Below, one piece after another: positions 36,815 through 49,639 of a stretch of 64,000 nt of DNA. A program made the position numbers and the translations under genes. Numbering within the stretch: the stretch's first letter is position 1; each line of letters starts with the position of its first letter. This DNA is from Pegea sp. RAD2-039 (lineage: Eukaryota > Chordata > Thaliacea > Salpida > Salpidae): the NCBI GenBank assembly GCA_034620365.1, contig JAQGEQ010000284.1, positions 1 to 64,000 on the forward strand, written 5' to 3'. Below the pieces are notes generated by a model. The model was given only the letters and a program-made list of their open reading frames with translations. It made no database searches and had not been told where the DNA came from.

Positions 36815-38155
36815 CATGAAATGCAACAATACAAAGAATAGAAAGGAAGTTCTAGTGCTACAAAGTTTGTATCCTGCTTTCACTATTCCCTTTTCTGCTG
36901 TAGCTGTAATAACCTATAAGGAGATCGCCGTTATATTTGGGAAAACGCTCATAACTCTTCTGTCACCGTTTGTGATTACTTCCATCCTGCTCTACCTTGC
37001 AACAAGAAATGTTTTGCAGCGTTATTGATCCCTGATTAGATCTGTATTAGATGTTGTTTGTTTTTTTGCCATTTAAGTAGGTTCTTTTTTGCTTTCCTGT
37101 TTTAGCTGTTCTTCCTTATAATAATTACATCCACTGGATGCTCTTTCATTAAGCTGAATAGGACGCAAATACTCAGTTCTAGTCTTGTTAGTCATATCAG
37201 CTCTTCTCTTATTTCTTTCCCTTTATGGCTGCTTCTTAGATGACCGAATTTGAACATCACACGAAAGACTTCCTTGTCCTTCCTGATTTTATTTAGCATG
37301 ACAATTTCCTGTTTGTCTCCTTTTTAACTTTTCTATGTGAACCACTAAGTGTTTTTTTGACCTGCATATTCCAACACAAACTTCCTATGAGTTATAAGGA
37401 AGTCTTTTTCCAGCACCACCTCTACATCAAGACTTTTCTTGAAAAACAGATTTATTCTTCTGTATTGTTTCTTCCACAAATTGAGGTTGACTTTGCAAAA
37501 CTTATCAATCCTGCAACTTTTCAATGACTGAGCCATCTCTAGTTTAATTTTATTTTGAGCTTTATGAATCTTGAAGTTCCGAGCAACCTTTCTATTTACA
37601 AAGCTCTTCGACAATATGCTATCAATAAGAGTCGTAAATACTTTGCCTGCAGTAGACATATTCACCATTAAATGTCATTGCAACTCTTTTGATTTTCTGT
37701 CTTCCTGATTTTTATAAATGGTTGTTTCTTGGGAGACCTATTCTTAAGATGACACACTCGACTATAGTGTCTCTTCTTCCCGTATTTGAAACATATGCTC
37801 AAACCAGCTCATCATTTATTAAACTTATGATGCTTGTTTCACATTTTAAACAAATTCCTTTCATGGCTGCTACAGCCAGTTCTGCTTGGTGATCCTCCTT
37901 AATTTCCCAATAATTTCACTTCATTTAACACACGTGCCAGCTCCCAAGTAATGGTTGTTCGGCCGGGTATTTTCCAGTTTCAGGCTTATGTGAGAATATT
38001 AAAGTCACAGTTTTTAGCTAGACATCAAAGCGCACCAGAAGTCGTTTACAGCTTAATTTAATTCCTACTTTTCTGTCTGTAGTAGATGGCGTGCAAATAT
38101 TTCGTTTGGTTTTCTTAGATACAACTATTCCCTCGTTGCTTCATATTCTACATAA
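36815..38155 (-). pseudogene. Decayed unknown gene (unit 3 copy)
   Basis: Same relic as 18880-20290. About 80 bp around 37673 are deleted relative to unit 2, removing the start of the best frame. What remains open is 37668-37345 (MVNMSTAGKVFTT to ITHRKFVLEYAG). Clearly not functional. Confidence 0.55.
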
Positions 38156-39228
38156 GTAAAATTGGTTTCTAAGTGTATCCATTTTATTATATAAAATACT
38201 ATGTTACAGTAAAAAATCTAGATATTTTTTTTAAGTATAATCATATTCAAATCTCTATCAAGGATAGCAAACAAACTATCTTAACCGTTCCTAATCTTAA
38301 CTATACTAAGCTCCAATAACGCCAAAACAACAGGCAACTATTTACTCAACAATAAATTATAATAGTTTAAATAAGTTGTAATGATATGGACTCTTTTTAT
38401 ATAGCTTGATTGAAATTATATTAAGGGACTAATCATACAGATAAGTAAACTAACGATACGCGCTACTTACAGCCAGCATATGGAATTTAACAGTTTACGT
38501 CATCAGCACAGTATTTCACTGTTATACCACATATATGCAGATGACAGTAGTTATTTTGCGTTCCTTTACAACTATAAAGAAGTCTACACGTATACAAAAT
38601 TGGTCTATGTACTAGATAAAATCTGAACTTATAACTTTTTCTCGTCAACCTGCTGCACATTCTACAAGCCTAAATTCAATCATTGGAATTATTACTCCAT
38701 AAATATCTTTGATGTCAAGACTTTGGCTTTGACCTTTTCATTGTACCCTTTCATCTGACTTTGAATTGCAGAATTTTGTTTCTATAATCTTTGCAAAATC
38801 CACTAATCTTCTTAACCTTATTGCATTGACCTTTAATTCTAAGAATTCATACTTCCTTATCAACTTCTTTAAGTTATACCTGCGTCCAAAAACGACAAAA
38901 CTCTCAAATTATTATTAGCATTTTTCAATTCGAAAGCTTAAATCTAGCCACAAAATGCTTTTACAAATTATTATCGAAATTCAACAATAAAATGGTTTAT
39001 TTGATTATTCAAAACTACAGAAGAGTACAAAGTTAAAATGCAACTAAAATATAACAATATTACGATAACTGATTATATTTCATGGCTTATATCCCAGGAA
39101 AAATTGTATTTTATCTTTGAAGGTTTTGGTAAAGTAATTTTTACAATTTAATTTTAACTCTATTTGCTTTAACTTATATAAAAAAATCAATCACAACTAA
39201 TTGAACTATTATGAAAAGGTGAAATTGT

Positions 39229-40098
39229 TTATAAGGTATTGATAAAATAAGGATGTTTAAGAGCTTCATCTGCAGTTATCCTTTTATCAGGATTACAAAC
39301 AACCAGTTTAGATAAAAGGTCATGACCAACTCTACACAGGTTTGGTGCAAGTGATGACCAGCTAGGATTAAATTGATATGTAGGAAACGGTTTGTACTTA
39401 GGAAGATTTTCAACACCAGGCCAAGAATTGATAGTAGGAGTTCCTAAGACACGAAATATGTGACTTAATTGATCATCTTCATCAACACCAGGAAACAAAG
39501 GAGTTCCAACATTTGATATTTCAGCAAAGATACAACCAGCACTCCAAATATCAATAGTGGTTGTGTACTTTGTAGCTCCAAATAATACATCAGGTGGTCT
39601 GTACCATAAAGAAACTACTGTAGATGTAAATGTTTGGACAGGAACTCCCGTGGACCTCGCCATGCCAAAATCAGCAATCTTTAAATCGTCATTTTTATTG
39701 ATTAATAAATTTGATGGTTTTAAGTCGCGATGTAAAATCTCTTTACTATGACAAAACTCTAAACCTTTTAACAACTGAAGCATTATTGAACGTGTAACGG
39801 CAGGTTCTATTTGGAAACCACAGGTTCGAAAATACTTTCTCAAATCTTGTTTAATATATTCAAATACTAAAACCATTTTTGTTTCATTCTGAATCACTTT
39901 GTTTAATTTGACAATATTTTCATGTTTGAGTTCTTTTAGGATAGAAATTTCACGCAAAAGTGAACCAGGAATTCCTTCATCTTTAGTAAGTTGAATTTCC
40001 TTTAAAGCAACTATTTCACCAGTTTCCTTGTTCTTTGCTTTATAGACGGTTCCATATGCTCCTTCGCCAACTTCTTTAAAAGTTGCATACTTGTTCAT
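39229..40098 (-). CDS. CDK5-like protein kinase (unit 3)
   Basis: 289 residues, one exon, start at MNKYATF as in the sisters (the frame is also open upstream to 40185, with a leader close to that of unit 1). All catalytic motifs are intact: GEGAYGTV, VALK, PGSLLRE, HRDLKPSN, DFGMARSTG, Thr in VQTFTSTVV, WYRPPDVLFGA. Private changes include ETL to ATF near the N-terminus, NKNGDLK to NKNDDLK just before DFG, and DVALKHP to DEALKHP near the C-terminus. Probably active. Reads towards the decayed gene on its left. Confidence 0.92.
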   Translation of the reverse strand: MNKYATFKEVGEGAYGTVYKAKNKETGEIVALKEIQLTKDEGIPGSLLREISILKELKHENIVKLNKVIQNETKMVLVFEYIKQDLRKYFRTCGFQIEPAVTRSIMLQLLKGLEFCHSKEILHRDLKPSNLLINKNDDLKIADFGMARSTGVPVQTFTSTVVSLWYRPPDVLFGATKYTTTIDIWSAGCIFAEISNVGTPLFPGVDEDDQLSHIFRVLGTPTINSWPGVENLPKYKPFPTYQFNPSWSSLAPNLCRVGHDLLSKLVVCNPDKRITADEALKHPYFINTL

Positions 40099-40185
40099 AT
40101 TTAAAAAATTTTTGAGTAAGTCTGTTTTCCAAAATAGTCTAAGGCACAATTCAAATTTCCAAAGTTGTGTAAAAGCACAACTCAC

Positions 40186-42090
40186 AAGTTGAGATTTTTA
40201 TATTAGTTCAATAAAAATGTTGTCTCAGTAAAAAATATTTTCAGAATTAATCAACTTTGGAAATATATAATTAAACAAAACTATCAAAGATAATATATGT
40301 CTAAAAATTCGAAATATAAGAACTTCAAGTGTTTCTTTTAGAAGTATTTTATTGTAACAAAAAATAAATTTTATAGCAAATAAGTTATTATTATAACAAC
40401 TGGAGAGTAACTTGTGCAGCTTATTTGAATCACTTTAGTAGGACAAAAAGTTTTCTAAATTGATAAAAATAGATGAATAAAGCATGAAAACAATTTACAA
40501 CTAAAATTGAAGATTTGGTCGATGGTTTCTGATTTAGTTTTACAAATTTTACTTTTTATAATCTTGTATATTTATTGATATTTTCCTTGAAAGTTTGTGG
40601 CAATTAACTTTTGATAACGTAATTCAAGATTATTTATTTTGGGTTCTGTTTCATTATTAACTTTTGAATTATTTAAAACAACACTCTTATTCAGTTAGGT
40701 AATTAAAATGACATCAAATGCAAGTAAAGATCTTTAAACAATCTTGAAAACATAAAATCTTATAAAATTAATGTTACATACACTCGATACTTAAAACAGA
40801 AAGTAGTTAAGGCAATAGCCATAGATAAGAAAAAAGAAAATAGTTTATTAGATAGAATGAATGGCAACCTTTCAAACGTTTGATATAAACATACATAATA
40901 TAAAATACTACTAATTACAAAACACAGTTTGAAACGTCTTGCTTTTATTATCATATACTTAAAATTTTTATAAAATCATAAATTACTTTAAACCACAACT
41001 GTTAAATTAAGATTATTTGACACAAGAAAACATTTGTTGAATAAAAGTTAGTAAAGAGAATTAGTGTAACTGTACAAGCCAACATAATAGTAGTCGATGC
41101 TACGATGAAATTGTAAAACTTTTGAGGTATATTTATGTAAAATAATTGATTAGTTTTATGTACAGTAAACTTATAGTATAAAAAGTTGTAAAAGTTGATT
41201 TCTCTGGTATAAACTCGAAAATACGATCAAAATAATGATTATATCGATGTTTATAATGATTTTTTGAAACTATTCTAAAATCTTATATCATTTAAAAGTA
41301 TATTCTAAGTGAAATATATTTTGTAAAACATGATATTACTAAAAAGGCCTACTTCGCCCTAGAACGGCTAGGTTTTAATTGCTATGAACTACGATGTTTA
41401 AAACAAACTTATGGCTTCATCATTCAATATATTGTCTGTTGATTGGTAAAAAATTAATCTATAACATTAATCTATAGTTGAAAATGGACTATATGTGGTT
41501 TTAGACAGTACTTCTAGATATAACAATTAAAAAACAAGTCAATGAATTAGCTTATAGTTAAGCCAAAACAAAGAGCGTAATTTAATTTACATCTTATTTA
41601 ATATCTGATATAATCTTTACCAAGGATTGGATCATTACTTAGAACCAACTATAGAAATTGTATTAAAACTAATTGAGAAATTCTGGCGCTCCATTTATCT
41701 CTTGTCGACAATCAAAGTAAATAACAATTTTAGATGCAAAGTATGAATTTTAAACTTACAAATTGTAAACTAGGCTAATATGGAAAAACATTTTAAGAGA
41801 ATCATCAGGTTTAGATGTTTTTATTTTCAGTAAGATCTTTTTACAGGCAAACCAACAAGCTTACTCTAGTGGTAAAATGTTATCTAGTATAACGTACAAA
41901 AGACAATTACAAATTGGTTTGTAGATATAGGAACAACTAAGGAGCTCACCTGGAGGTTTATAAAATAAAGATCAAGGATTACAGATATAATCATAGAGTT
42001 AGGGTTGTAGTAAACTTCTTAGCTGAACAGAAAAGCAATTAATTTTTTAAATTTATATGTTTATTAACAGTTTTTCAGGTGCTTGGATTT
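40186..42090. other. AT-rich spacer upstream of kinase (unit 3)
   Basis: Counterpart of 2926-4270 with about 200 bp (41890-42090) that unit 2 lacks. A 64-codon minus-strand frame at 40760-40954 is not maintained in unit 1. No supported gene. Confidence 0.5.
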
Positions 42091-42094
42091 TTTT

Positions 42095-42420
42095 AAACAC
42101 ATTTCAAGAACAAACAAAAAGTCGAACAAATAATAATTTTTAAAAATCAATTATAAGTTCTCAGATGATTTTCATATAGAAATAACATGACCCTCCACAT
42201 TAAATACAAACAAGACCTTTCTGCTTTTCTCCTTTAATGCCAATTTTGGTTTGTAAATAATCATGCTGATTTAAAGATATTTGGAAAGCTTGCATTGCAG
42301 GGTTTTCTTTTGGTGGCTTGTATATTTATTTCAGTTAAAGTGGAGTTTTGTCGGAAACTATTGCCATAGTTGTAACAAACAAATTCTTTCTGTCTTACTA
42401 GGCTCACAGTCATATACAAA
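42095..42420 (-). pseudogene. C2H2 zinc-finger relic (unit 3)
   Basis: Minus-strand remnants SLVRQKEFVCYNYGNSFRQ, TLTEINI and SCNASFPNIF-like sequence, single copy, no SINE (empty site near 42310). Broken by stops. Confidence 0.4.
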
Positions 42421-43024
42421 TGCAGTGATTAGGGATGAATCAAATTGTGCGTCAAGATGAAGAATATTTTAATAGCAGTAAAGATTTAGTTAGATTACAA
42501 TATATAATTTTGCGGAAGATGTCAATAGTTATTGTAAGCATCAAATAATTAAATATCTTAGGAAATGTTGCAGGTTTAACTAAGAATCAAGATTTTACGT
42601 AGTATGTGTGCAATTACCAAGGGCGGTATTTCTTGAATTTCAGCGTCTTGATTAGTTTATAGTAATTTATTAAATCACTTCCAGAAATATTTTGTTGTTT
42701 TTCCGAATGTGCCAACTGCAACGAGAAGTATGTTGGTTTTTACTTTCTAGATTTTCCAGATTATTGTTTGTAGATCCTTGTATATTGACTTCTTCTCAAA
42801 CTCCTTGATACTTACGACTAAATTATTTGTTACTGCAACGGCATTTAAACAGCATATTTTGTTGGTTTTATTTCATTAAAGTTGACAACAGTTTACTTGT
42901 TGCTAACATACTTTTTGCAATAAACCATAATAGTTTTTTTTCAGTTTTGAACTGATATCAAATTTTTACTATAATTCTATGTAATTGTTCAGTATTATAT
43001 GCTTTGAAGACTATTGAAATGAGA

Positions 43025-44560
43025 TTTTTGAAACATATTTTTGCCATTTAAAGTCAGATGATAGAGTAATGCCATAGTCTAGAACCAAAGATATTCGTTA
43101 AATAATAACTCAATTGATGGAATATTGGTTCAAAGGATCTGTAGCTGGCTTGCGAGAACAAGTTAGAGTTCTTTGGTTATAAAAACGCTATTAAATTGCA
43201 TGTTTAGCATTTCAAATTTATTCTCTGGTTTCATCACAAGCAGGTTGCTGTTATCGAGTATGGGAGGTATGTGAGATCTCGCCTTAAGATTTTAATTTAT
43301 GAAGCCAATTAACGTTTTATTTTTAGGTGAAAATGAGACTGCACTTTTTCTTCCTAAACAGAAATTAGAAATAGATTTCTTGTAAACTATACAAAGATCA
43401 TTGTACAGAGATTTGATGGAAGGATGTGTTTTAGTTTGTCTTTATAAAAGGTTGTTTAAATGTTGTAATCTCCTTAGAAGTTTGGGAAATTTTGTTTTTT
43501 TGTTAACGTCATAAAAAAGTATGAATTTTTCGACTGAATCCTTAACAATGTTCGCAAACCTCAAATATTTATTATTGATGTCTCCGGAAGAGCTGAGAAC
43601 AGAAATCTAGTCAACACCTGAAAGAAACTTGTTTACATGCTTATAAATTCAACGACAAATATTCCTTTTGCTCGAAGTCTTAACGATCATAGAAAAAGTT
43701 TGATGATCTTGAGCTTAACTATGCTATGATTGCATGTCGGGTCAAAATGTTCTTTTTGATCAGCGTAGATAATGTTCTCATGTTTTGATGTGATAACACG
43801 ATCCAAAGTACTACCATTAACTTGAGTCGGAAAACTGAAGATCTCAGTTAGGTTATTGGCATCGAGGAGCTTACAAGGGCATGACTTATAATAGCTGATT
43901 TAGTATTGTCACCATCAAAGTTAAACAATATTTGCTTAAATGCCAACTAGGGTTATTCCAATCAATTTTACTAAAATTAAAATCACCTAAAATTGATAAC
44001 TCAGTACACACAACACTCTTCAGAGCCTTCAATAAAGCCTTAACAGTGACCCATCATTAGTTTTAGAGGGTGGTATGTAGGTACAAATAAAACAAGAAAA
44101 TTTGTTCTTTGATTAATAAAAACCAAAAGCGATAATCTCAAACCTGGACAAATAATGGCATCGATCTTAGTTTTAGAGATCATGTGTGCATGTGATGTTT
44201 AGAAAAATTAAAGAAACACCACCGCCTCTATCATACAGTCTATCACAACGCAAAACACTAAAAAGATTACCGTCAATTAGAAAAGAATCAGGATAAAACG
44301 GTTTCAACCAAGTTTCAGAAATAAAAACAAATGTGAATTCTTTAGAATGCAAAATAGCTTTCAAATTGGAAAATTTGTTTAATAATCCACCGGGCGTTGA
44401 AGAACATACCTTCATCTTGTTGACGCTTTTGAGATATGACGGTAGGCTTCTGTAAACTGAGATATAGGGCTGGAAGGATGATACTCAGAATTGTGTGCGG
44501 AGACAGTTTAAGAGAAGAAGATCCAGTAATTCTTTGCCACTTCCGTTTTTTAAACAAAAG
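43025..44560 (-). mobile_element. Decayed CR1-type LINE fragment with internal deletion (unit 3)
   Basis: Same ancient insertion as in units 1 and 2. A deletion at about 43171 removes roughly 885 bp, including the reverse-transcriptase core still visible in unit 2 (24893-25779). The ORF2 start and endonuclease part remain at 44557-44173, split by a frame change caused by a 15-bp-scale deletion near 44409. Confidence 0.85.
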
Positions 44561-44569
44561 TTTTATTTT

Positions 44570-46780
44570 ATTTTTGAAATATTTTTTTATCGAATCGAAG
44601 TACTTGATGATGCCACTTGCGAGGCGGTCGACAAATACAATTAGCTCACGAAGGCTTGTGTTTGGTCCTATTGAAATTCATCTACCTTGTCGTAAGTTGA
44701 AAGGATGTCAAAGTGTTTGATCAACTCGAAGTACTTTGGAAGGTTGTTTATGAGATGCTCGATAGAAATTGACAACTAAAAATTATTGAGTTTGTCCTTT
44801 TTGAAAGATCATTTACTTTCTATGAATTTGGCAACCTGCCCAGGTGCTTGATTGAACCAAAATACTCAACCATACTGTTTCCAAGCCAGTGGATCAATAA
44901 AATCCAGTAAAGAAAGCTTGTATTATGGTTTGTTAAAACACTCATTTACTTTATCAAAAATTAAAACCTGACAAGGCGTTTGATTATGTTCAAAGTACTT
45001 GAGAAAGTAAATTTAAGTAATTGTCGAAAGTCAAAATAAATTGTACTTTTTCTAAATCAATTCTGCATCTTCTTAACAGCTTGAATTTTTGTTTATTGTT
45101 TACTAAAATATATAGAAAACTTTAATAGAAAAATTACTTTAACGTTTCTGGTAATCTACTAATAATAAAAGTGAAAACTAATTTGAAACAAAAGTTTTTT
45201 ATTTTCCTTAAAAATTACAAAAATATACTGATTGTGAGACATGTTACTTACAACTTGTTTACTTTTTTTGAAGTTCTTTTATTACTATTAAAACAAACTA
45301 ATACAAAAATAGTAGACTTTAAGTAAGTCATAATAAGGAAGAAATAGCTGCATTACAAGTAATCCAGGAAATGATTTCATCGTAGACATAAAAGAACAAT
45401 TAATTCTGAAGGATTGCTAAATACAATCTAATTCTTGATCAGAACTCAGTTTACAACCATATCTTTTGCAACTGTAGCTCAACTTAATATTTGATTGAAA
45501 CACTGATTGAAAAACGCTAGCAGTAAGTCTCTTTAGGTCAAATATACTTTTAAACCAAAAAACTAGGAGATTTTACTTTAATTTGAATTATTTTTATCGA
45601 ACCAAAGTACTTGATAAAGCTGCTGGCTAGGCGGTCAACAAAAATAATCGACTCACGAAGGCTTGTTGTTGTTTTTTTAAAAAGTCATCTGTCTTGTTGC
45701 AAATGAAAAGATGTAAAATTGTATGATCAATTAGAGGTACATTAATAGGTTGGTTATTATTTCAGGCAAACAAGAAACTTTTAATGTGGAATTCTAAATA
45801 TGTAATATATTTTTGACTTTTAGGTATCAAAACAATAAAATTTTCGTAGTTGTATAATCTGCAGCTAAAAACTGTTCCTTGGAATAACAATTTAGAAAAA
45901 TAATTTTTTTAAGACTTAATATAAGTTTACATAAAAGTGAGTAGATAATAATGCAAAATTTAATTTAAATTTACCAATCTGAAAATTTAAAAAACAAAAT
46001 AATTATTTTCTAGTTGAAGTTATAGCATAAATAAATTAAAACAAAAGTTTACTTACGAAGAAAAGTAGCTGGATAACTGTTAGCTAGTAAAAGTAATTAA
46101 GTGATGCATATCTAGTTGAAATTCTTTATCCAATAAAACAAAAATTTGTAACTGAATGAAAAGCTTTCTTTTTTAATAGAACGAAAAAAGTTTAATTGTA
46201 ACCTAAGATAGAAACGTTAAAAATTTTAACTATTTGAAACTTGTAAGACTTTTTAGAAAATCTGTTTGAAAATATCAAACTCAAGAATCTTTATCCCAGG
46301 CAAAAAAAAATTTTAATTTATAATTTTAAATATGAAATATATGCTGGCTTGTTAGATATTAAAATAGTAAAATTTGACGCTGATGTAACTATGAATAAAA
46401 AATTTGACAAAACTACGTCTGGTCGTCTGAGTTACAATAAAGGAAAAGTTCTGTAAAAGTGATCTTAATTCTTTATGATTACTCTTTTATTTTTAATCTT
46501 AGATTGTTAATAATCGTTTCGTTTGAACAGAACTTGCTTATTATTAGACAAAAAATTGTAATAAACTGAATTAACATTCATTTCTAACTAACTAGAAACA
46601 AACAAGATATGATTTGATGATTAAAATAAAACTTAAACCGCTAAAAAACTTTTTTATAATTTGCAAACTATGAAACAAATAAAAAAAATGAAAACATTCA
46701 TATATGAGCAATTTGATTTTATTCTAAATGTTTTTGAAGCAAATAAACATGACCTCAAAAGCAGCTTTTTACTTAAAATA
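44570..46780. other. Spacer with recurring AAGTACTTGA motif (unit 3)
   Basis: Nearly the same as 9200-11430 in unit 1, with motif copies near 44590, 44718, 44985 and 45600. No gene supported. Confidence 0.4.
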
Positions 46781-46811
46781 AACATCACAGCAGTCTACTA
46801 CTAAAAATTTT

Positions 46812-49593
46812 TCAGTAAAATAGGGAATTTACACATATGCCAAGTACATATGGTTGATAGCTGACTATGGCTTGATAAATTCTTTCCTTTGTTCTTGCAA
46901 CTTCTTTCCATTCGTTTGTTACATCATTGTAACATTCGACAATTTTAACATTTTTTCTTCCAGAAAATCCTCCTGAAACATACAACAAGCTCATCACAAC
47001 TTTGCAAATAATTGTAAACATCTTGAAATTTTTTATTAAAAAGTTTTTTTAATTCTAAACATAAGAAAAGAATTTACCAAAAACATAAATCTTCTTATTG
47101 AAAACAACAGCTTTTGGGCATACTCTTGCGTACTTCATACTTGCTACGAATTCCCAATTATCATTGAGGACATCGTATCTTTCAACAGACTTTAAATGTT
47201 CTTCTTCATTCTGACCACCAATGGCGTAGATATAGTTACCAAGCGTGACTACACCTTGAATGATTTTAGAATTAGTTATCATCATAAGATCAAAAGATCA
47301 TCGTGGAGTAATCAGCAAGTACCTGGTTCCCATCGAGCAGTTAGCATCGATTTTACAGAACTCCATTCGTCCTTGTGTGTATCATATTGATCCACAAGAG
47401 CAACTGAACGCCCGAGCTCGTAACCACCGACAACATACAACATCCGGTTGAAGACAGCACAATTGAACAAACAACGACGTGTATTTAGTGAACCTTTTTT
47501 TGTCCATTCATCAGTAATCGGATCATATCTTATAATAACATAATAGTTTTTGGAAAATGAAGTTTTGGTGGAAATGTCATTTCATCACTTACTTCATCAA
47601 TCTTTTACCATCATCCAAAGTTTCAAAAAGATACAATTCATTATGTATTGCTTCCATTCTCGGGTCATAAAACTCTTGGTTTAAACTTTTGCACGTCTTC
47701 AACTCATTTGAAATTGGGTCATATCTAGAAATGTGGTGATGTCATATTTAGTTTGCAATGATGATGTCATCATTTGCTTCATGTTTCTAACCTTTCCATA
47801 TCACCATTCGTCTTTAACATATAAATAAAACCGTTGAGGACAACAGATCTTGAAATACGTGGAAGACACATCTTTGGAAGTTGAAACCATAAGCCCGTTT
47901 CAGACAAACGAAACTTTACAGTTTTCAATGATTTATCATCAGATCTATCGGATCCACCAATGACGTAGATCACCTGTGACATCATATGTCAGTCGTTAAA
48001 TTAAAAAGTTTTTAATCAAATATTCTTACCTGCTGAATATCAAGTTGTCTTGGCTTAATTTCAATTGGGATGTAACCTTTAAGGTCTACGAGAACCTTGC
48101 TGAGATATTCATAACAAGTATTTTTAATTATTTCACAATTTTCTAATTGTGTAGAAATAAATTTTGGTGTTATCAAATGGCATCGTACCTAGAGAAATCA
48201 CAACTTTATACTCATAAGTCTACAACTTTACACTTTATAGATACTTACGTTCTTAATTAGCTTGTTTAAGCAATGTTTTCTTGAAATTAAATCATATTGG
48301 ATCCAATCTAGAAGAGCATTGAATACTTGGGACTCAGAAATCACATGAAGCTCATCATTAGTAATTATTTTAGAAATTATAGTATCTGGTTGTAATTTGA
48401 ATTCTTCAGTTTGTGAAATCTGGAAAGTATCATTTGATAAAACAAAAACTTGTTCTTTTTAAATGTTAAAAGAGCAAAATCAGTAGAAATAACCAAGCAA
48501 GTAAATATTACATAATTATTTATGTTTGATGAAGTAGAAACAATCATTCGTTTTGAAAAGTTTTAGCCAATAACTTTTCTTAGTTTTCTTACTTTTATAA
48601 AGTGTTTTCCAATAAATTTTTCAAACTTAGTTAAAAGCTCCATATATCCATAGTCTTCAGCAAATTTTGCCAATTCGAAGCAGTTGGAAATCTCTATTTG
48701 ACTTTCCAAAAAGCTGTAATTGATAAAGCATAGTTACAAAAACTATTAAAAACACTGATTTATAAAACTAGCTTACTTGCTACATATCTTCTCTAAACCA
48801 TTTATTTGATACATGGAATCTGCGATCATGAGTTTCTCAACATTTTTTTCATTAATTCGTATTTGTTTTGTATAAATATACTTAAGAAGATCAGAAAATA
48901 CTTTTGGCTCTACCCCATATATGGTGACTTCTCTATAATGTGCTTCTTTAAATTCACCTTAATAAATTTAAATATTTTTTGTGTTCATATACTCAGTTAT
49001 TTTACAACTGAAGTTGAATCTTCAGTCTAACTTACGACAAAACATAGCTTCAAAGTATGGTGAAGCTGCAGCTAATATCCGTTTGTGACAATTGAATCTT
49101 CTTTCCAAGTTTTCCAATTTCACTGTGATGTTAACATCACAAATATAAGAAGTTTCAGAAGATTCATTTAATTTGAGTTTACCAAGATTGGTACAGTTAT
49201 ACACTTCAGAAACTTCATCTCTATAAACATCAAACGCATATGTTACTTGAGTAACAGAAATGCAAATAATGAATTAGAAGAAACAATTAAGTTAGATGAA
49301 AATACAAAAAAAGTGAATAATTAAAAACAAAAATACTAATTACAATTGTCAATGTGATAAATAAGGAAAGCAATAAAATTAAATTTCTTCTAATTAAATC
49401 AGTAACAGTAAAATTACTCTATAACAGATTAAAAATATAACAAACTTCAGTTTAAACTAACAAGGTTCAAGTTCTTGATATCTTTCTTCATGCAACATAA
49501 ATGAGCCAAGACACAAAGTTCTACTAACCTTTTATCATCTGTAGGGGGCATAGTTAAATCCGAAACAACTTTGCTATTTGATCTTTTTACCAT
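46812..49593 (-). CDS. BTB-BACK-Kelch protein, 11 exons (unit 3)
   Basis: Almost a replica of the unit 1 gene at an offset of 35,349-35,350 bp. Exons: 49593-49529, 49220-49036, 48957-48777, 48713-48593, 48419-48249, 48188-48030, 47973-47792, 47724-47593, 47528-47323, 47254-47078, 46972-46812. All splice sites and phases hold; 579 residues. Differences from unit 1 include VYNCTNLGK for VDNCTNLRQ before the BTB core, REFKEAHYREV for RGFKEAHFGEV in exon 3, and FAEDYGY for FAENYGY in exon 4 (here like unit 2). The fourth intron acceptor is CAG, as in unit 2, where unit 1 has AAG. Expected role: CUL3 adaptor. Poly(A) signal at 46718. Confidence 0.85.
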
Positions 49594-49639
49594 TTTGATG
49601 CAGTTAAAAAATTTACAAACTCTATACACTGTTGATGTT

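Larger units (their letters stand above)
19382..37316. repeat. Segmental tandem unit 2 (~17.9 kb)
   Basis: Second head-to-tail copy with the same gene order and strands as unit 1. The kinase stop codons are spaced 19,379, 17,878 and 17,495 bp between consecutive units. The Kelch and zinc-finger genes give similar spacings. Compared with unit 1 it lacks the tandem duplication, the SINE and about 370 bp at the 3' side of the CR1 relic. Confidence 0.9.
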
